A DNA stretch of 64,000 nt from Pseudoduganella lurida (lineage in GTDB: Bacteria > Pseudomonadota > Gammaproteobacteria > Burkholderiales > Burkholderiaceae_D), in assembly GCF_007830455.1 (NCBI RefSeq), contig NZ_VLLB01000001.1, positions 124,001 through 188,000 on the forward strand, read 5' to 3'. Under the pieces are notes generated by a model. The model ran no database searches and was not told the origin of the DNA. It saw only the letters and a list, made by a program, of their open reading frames with translations. This document shows, in pieces, positions 62,823 through 64,000 of the stretch. Positions within the stretch are counted from its first letter, which is position 1, and every line of letters starts with the position of its first letter. The translations under genes were made by a program, and so were the position numbers.

Positions 62823-64000
62823 TCACGTTTCCGAAATCGGAACCAATAAACGATCGCGAGCTACGCAGACCCCGCTCTTGATCACATAGCATTCGACGTA
62901 GTGACGACCAGGGAAGGATGTTGTTTCCGTTCGCCGCTCTGAACCGTTATCGTTCAGCAGTTGGCCTCGAATACCCCTTGCTTCCGCAAACGGCCCACGA
63001 TTTCGGACCTTCCAAAGGATGTCGTAAGGACGGGGAACGTTACATTCGACGACCCTGAACGTCAATTTCCTATCGAGCTGCAGCCAAGGGAAAGTTGCCT
63101 CCATAAACCTGTACACATGCTCGCGTGCGCCTCGGTAAAGAACGTCGCATTCAATACTGACCTCATAACGAATATCGACAGGGTACTTGTCCTCAATAAA
63201 TTCCTCGGTCGACCTGACGGCTGCTGCTTTCACAACTGAAGCCGATGCACTGGCTGCGGCACTTGCCGGGAAGTGTCGTCCAAAGATCTTCTTCCAGATC
63301 TTCTGCTTGTCCTTTTCCTCTTCTGCGTCAAGGGCTTCCTGCGCCTTTTTTTCCGCCTTTTTAGCCTTGGCTTGGAAGCGTCCGGTGGAATAAACTCGAT
63401 CGTCGCTCCCAGGGGCTTTCCAATACACCTGGTCAGGCTGTTCGCTTAAGTACGTGAAGACATCCTTGATCAAAAGTGGATAACTTGCGTAACTCTTGTT
63501 GTCATATCCTTCGTTATCGTAGAAAAAGTTATAACAAAGTGTATCTATGAGCATACCGCTCATGGCGGCACCGTGCTTATTTTTCCACGCGCGTACCATT
63601 TTACAGACCCGCTTCAGATTCCGGTTCGACCGATCGTGCACTTTTTGAACCGCATCGATCTCGTCCCGCGGGTGGCACCACTTCCAGCAGCCGTCGTCGT
63701 TGGCATCTGGGTACTTGTAACGCCCGTCCTCCTCAACAAAGGCCGGCAGCACTTCTACCCGGTAGTTCTTGAAGTCCACGGTAACCACCTGACCATCCGC
63801 GCGGATTGGGGTATTCGGATAGAGTACTTTTAGCTTGTCGCGAACCTCCTCCAACAACTTCTTTTGACGGTTTCCCTGCAGCTTGCATATCCGGTCATGA
63901 ACGCTCCATGGCAACTCAAACGCCATGTCGAGATCGCTCACGCCATGGATTGCCGTACGTCGGCCGTAGGAACCCACCTGCAAACAATGTTGATAGTCTG
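62823..64000 (-). CDS. CD-NTase-like nucleotidyltransferase with AGS-C-like sensor, N-terminus cut off
   Basis: The frame is open at the window end; about 392 residues are visible. Nucleotidyltransferase motif: GSYGRRTAIHGVSDLDM (GS loop and DLD), third acidic in YRVEVLPAF. A long Lys/Ala/Glu helix follows (about 215-245, KAKKAEKKAQEALDAEEEKD). The C-terminal part (about 270-386) looks like the AGS-C sensor of SMODS proteins: FAEARGIRGQLL, GRHYVECYVIKSG, VARDRLLVP. Such enzymes make cyclic or linear oligonucleotide messengers in CBASS. The gene upstream lies outside the window, and the nitrilase gene is 257 bases downstream. Confidence 0.78.
   Translation of the reverse strand, partial: DYQHCLQVGSYGRRTAIHGVSDLDMAFELPWSVHDRICKLQGNRQKKLLEEVRDKLKVLYPNTPIRADGQVVTVDFKNYRVEVLPAFVEEDGRYKYPDANDDGCWKWCHPRDEIDAVQKVHDRSNRNLKRVCKMVRAWKNKHGAAMSGMLIDTLCYNFFYDNEGYDNKSYASYPLLIKDVFTYLSEQPDQVYWKAPGSDDRVYSTGRFQAKAKKAEKKAQEALDAEEEKDKQKIWKKIFGRHFPASAAASASASVVKAAAVRSTEEFIEDKYPVDIRYEVSIECDVLYRGAREHVYRFMEATFPWLQLDRKLTFRVVECNVPRPYDILWKVRNRGPFAEARGIRGQLLNDNGSERRTETTSFPGRHYVECYVIKSGVCVARDRLLVPISET

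Overview
The window is GC-rich (visibly lower only around 11.1-11.8 kb and from about 59 kb to the end). It reads like a chromosome segment of a betaproteobacterium of the Oxalobacteraceae (Massilia / Pseudoduganella type). That assignment is an inference from gene content: a PEP-CTERM TPR lipoprotein, Fur-boxed PepSY iron operons, an Anbu cluster and the overall codon style. I saw no rRNA, tRNA or CRISPR array.

Layout. (1) 1-11.05 kb is the tail and lysis end of a siphovirus-type prophage, all on +. It holds a tail tube C-terminus, a tail assembly chaperone with a probable -1 frameshift product, a 1592-aa tape measure protein, distal tail and fibre proteins, holin, GH19 endolysin, nested Rz/Rz1 spanins, and an SOS-boxed gene of unknown function. 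(2) 11.1-11.8 kb is a low-GC junction with two small hypothetical genes. (3) 11.9-17 kb (-) holds a truncated PEP-CTERM TPR lipoprotein, a LuxR-type regulator, a Sel1 lipoprotein, an Hpt protein and a DUF900 hydrolase. (4) 17.0-18.4 kb is a Fur-boxed PepSY gene pair. (5) 18.4-22.5 kb (-) is the Anbu proteasome-like cluster: ATP-grasp, alpha-E, transglutaminase, Anbu. (6) 22.7-35.3 kb is mixed: CheD, a sugar dehydrogenase-PEBP fusion, an SDR, a pentapeptide protein, a TonB receptor, a KfrA-like protein, a GH39 xylosidase and a second Fur-boxed iron operon (DUF3649-PepSY-DUF3325).

(7) 35.5-58.9 kb looks like an accumulation of accessory modules. It opens with a lone tyrosine recombinase under a palindrome-flanked promoter and a second KfrA-like protein. 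Decayed metal-transport genes (TSUP permease, P-type ATPase) follow. Next is an ECF sigma/anti-sigma operon with a DUF305 protein and a beta-propeller. Then comes a fluoride module: phosphoglycerate mutase, enolase, histidine phosphatase, a fluoride riboswitch, a CLC-F antiporter with the GNNLI signature, DUF190 and CrcB. FetAB-type metal export genes follow. The stretch ends with a sulfur-oxyanion module: LysR, YeiH, an AcfC-like binding protein, a TDT sulfite-type transporter, malate dehydrogenase, SorA/SorB-type sulfite dehydrogenase and a second LysR. (8) 58.9-64 kb is lower in GC and carries a membrane protein and, on -, a probable second-messenger defence locus: a CD-NTase-like nucleotidyltransferase with an AGS-C-like sensor (cut by the window end), a 571-aa protein ending in a nitrilase fold, and a 124-aa unknown.

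Strongest leads: the CD-NTase/nitrilase locus, the riboswitch-led fluoride module that also carries the two fluoride-sensitive glycolytic steps, the SOS-boxed orphan gene at the prophage edge, and the two KfrA-like genes with similar operators.
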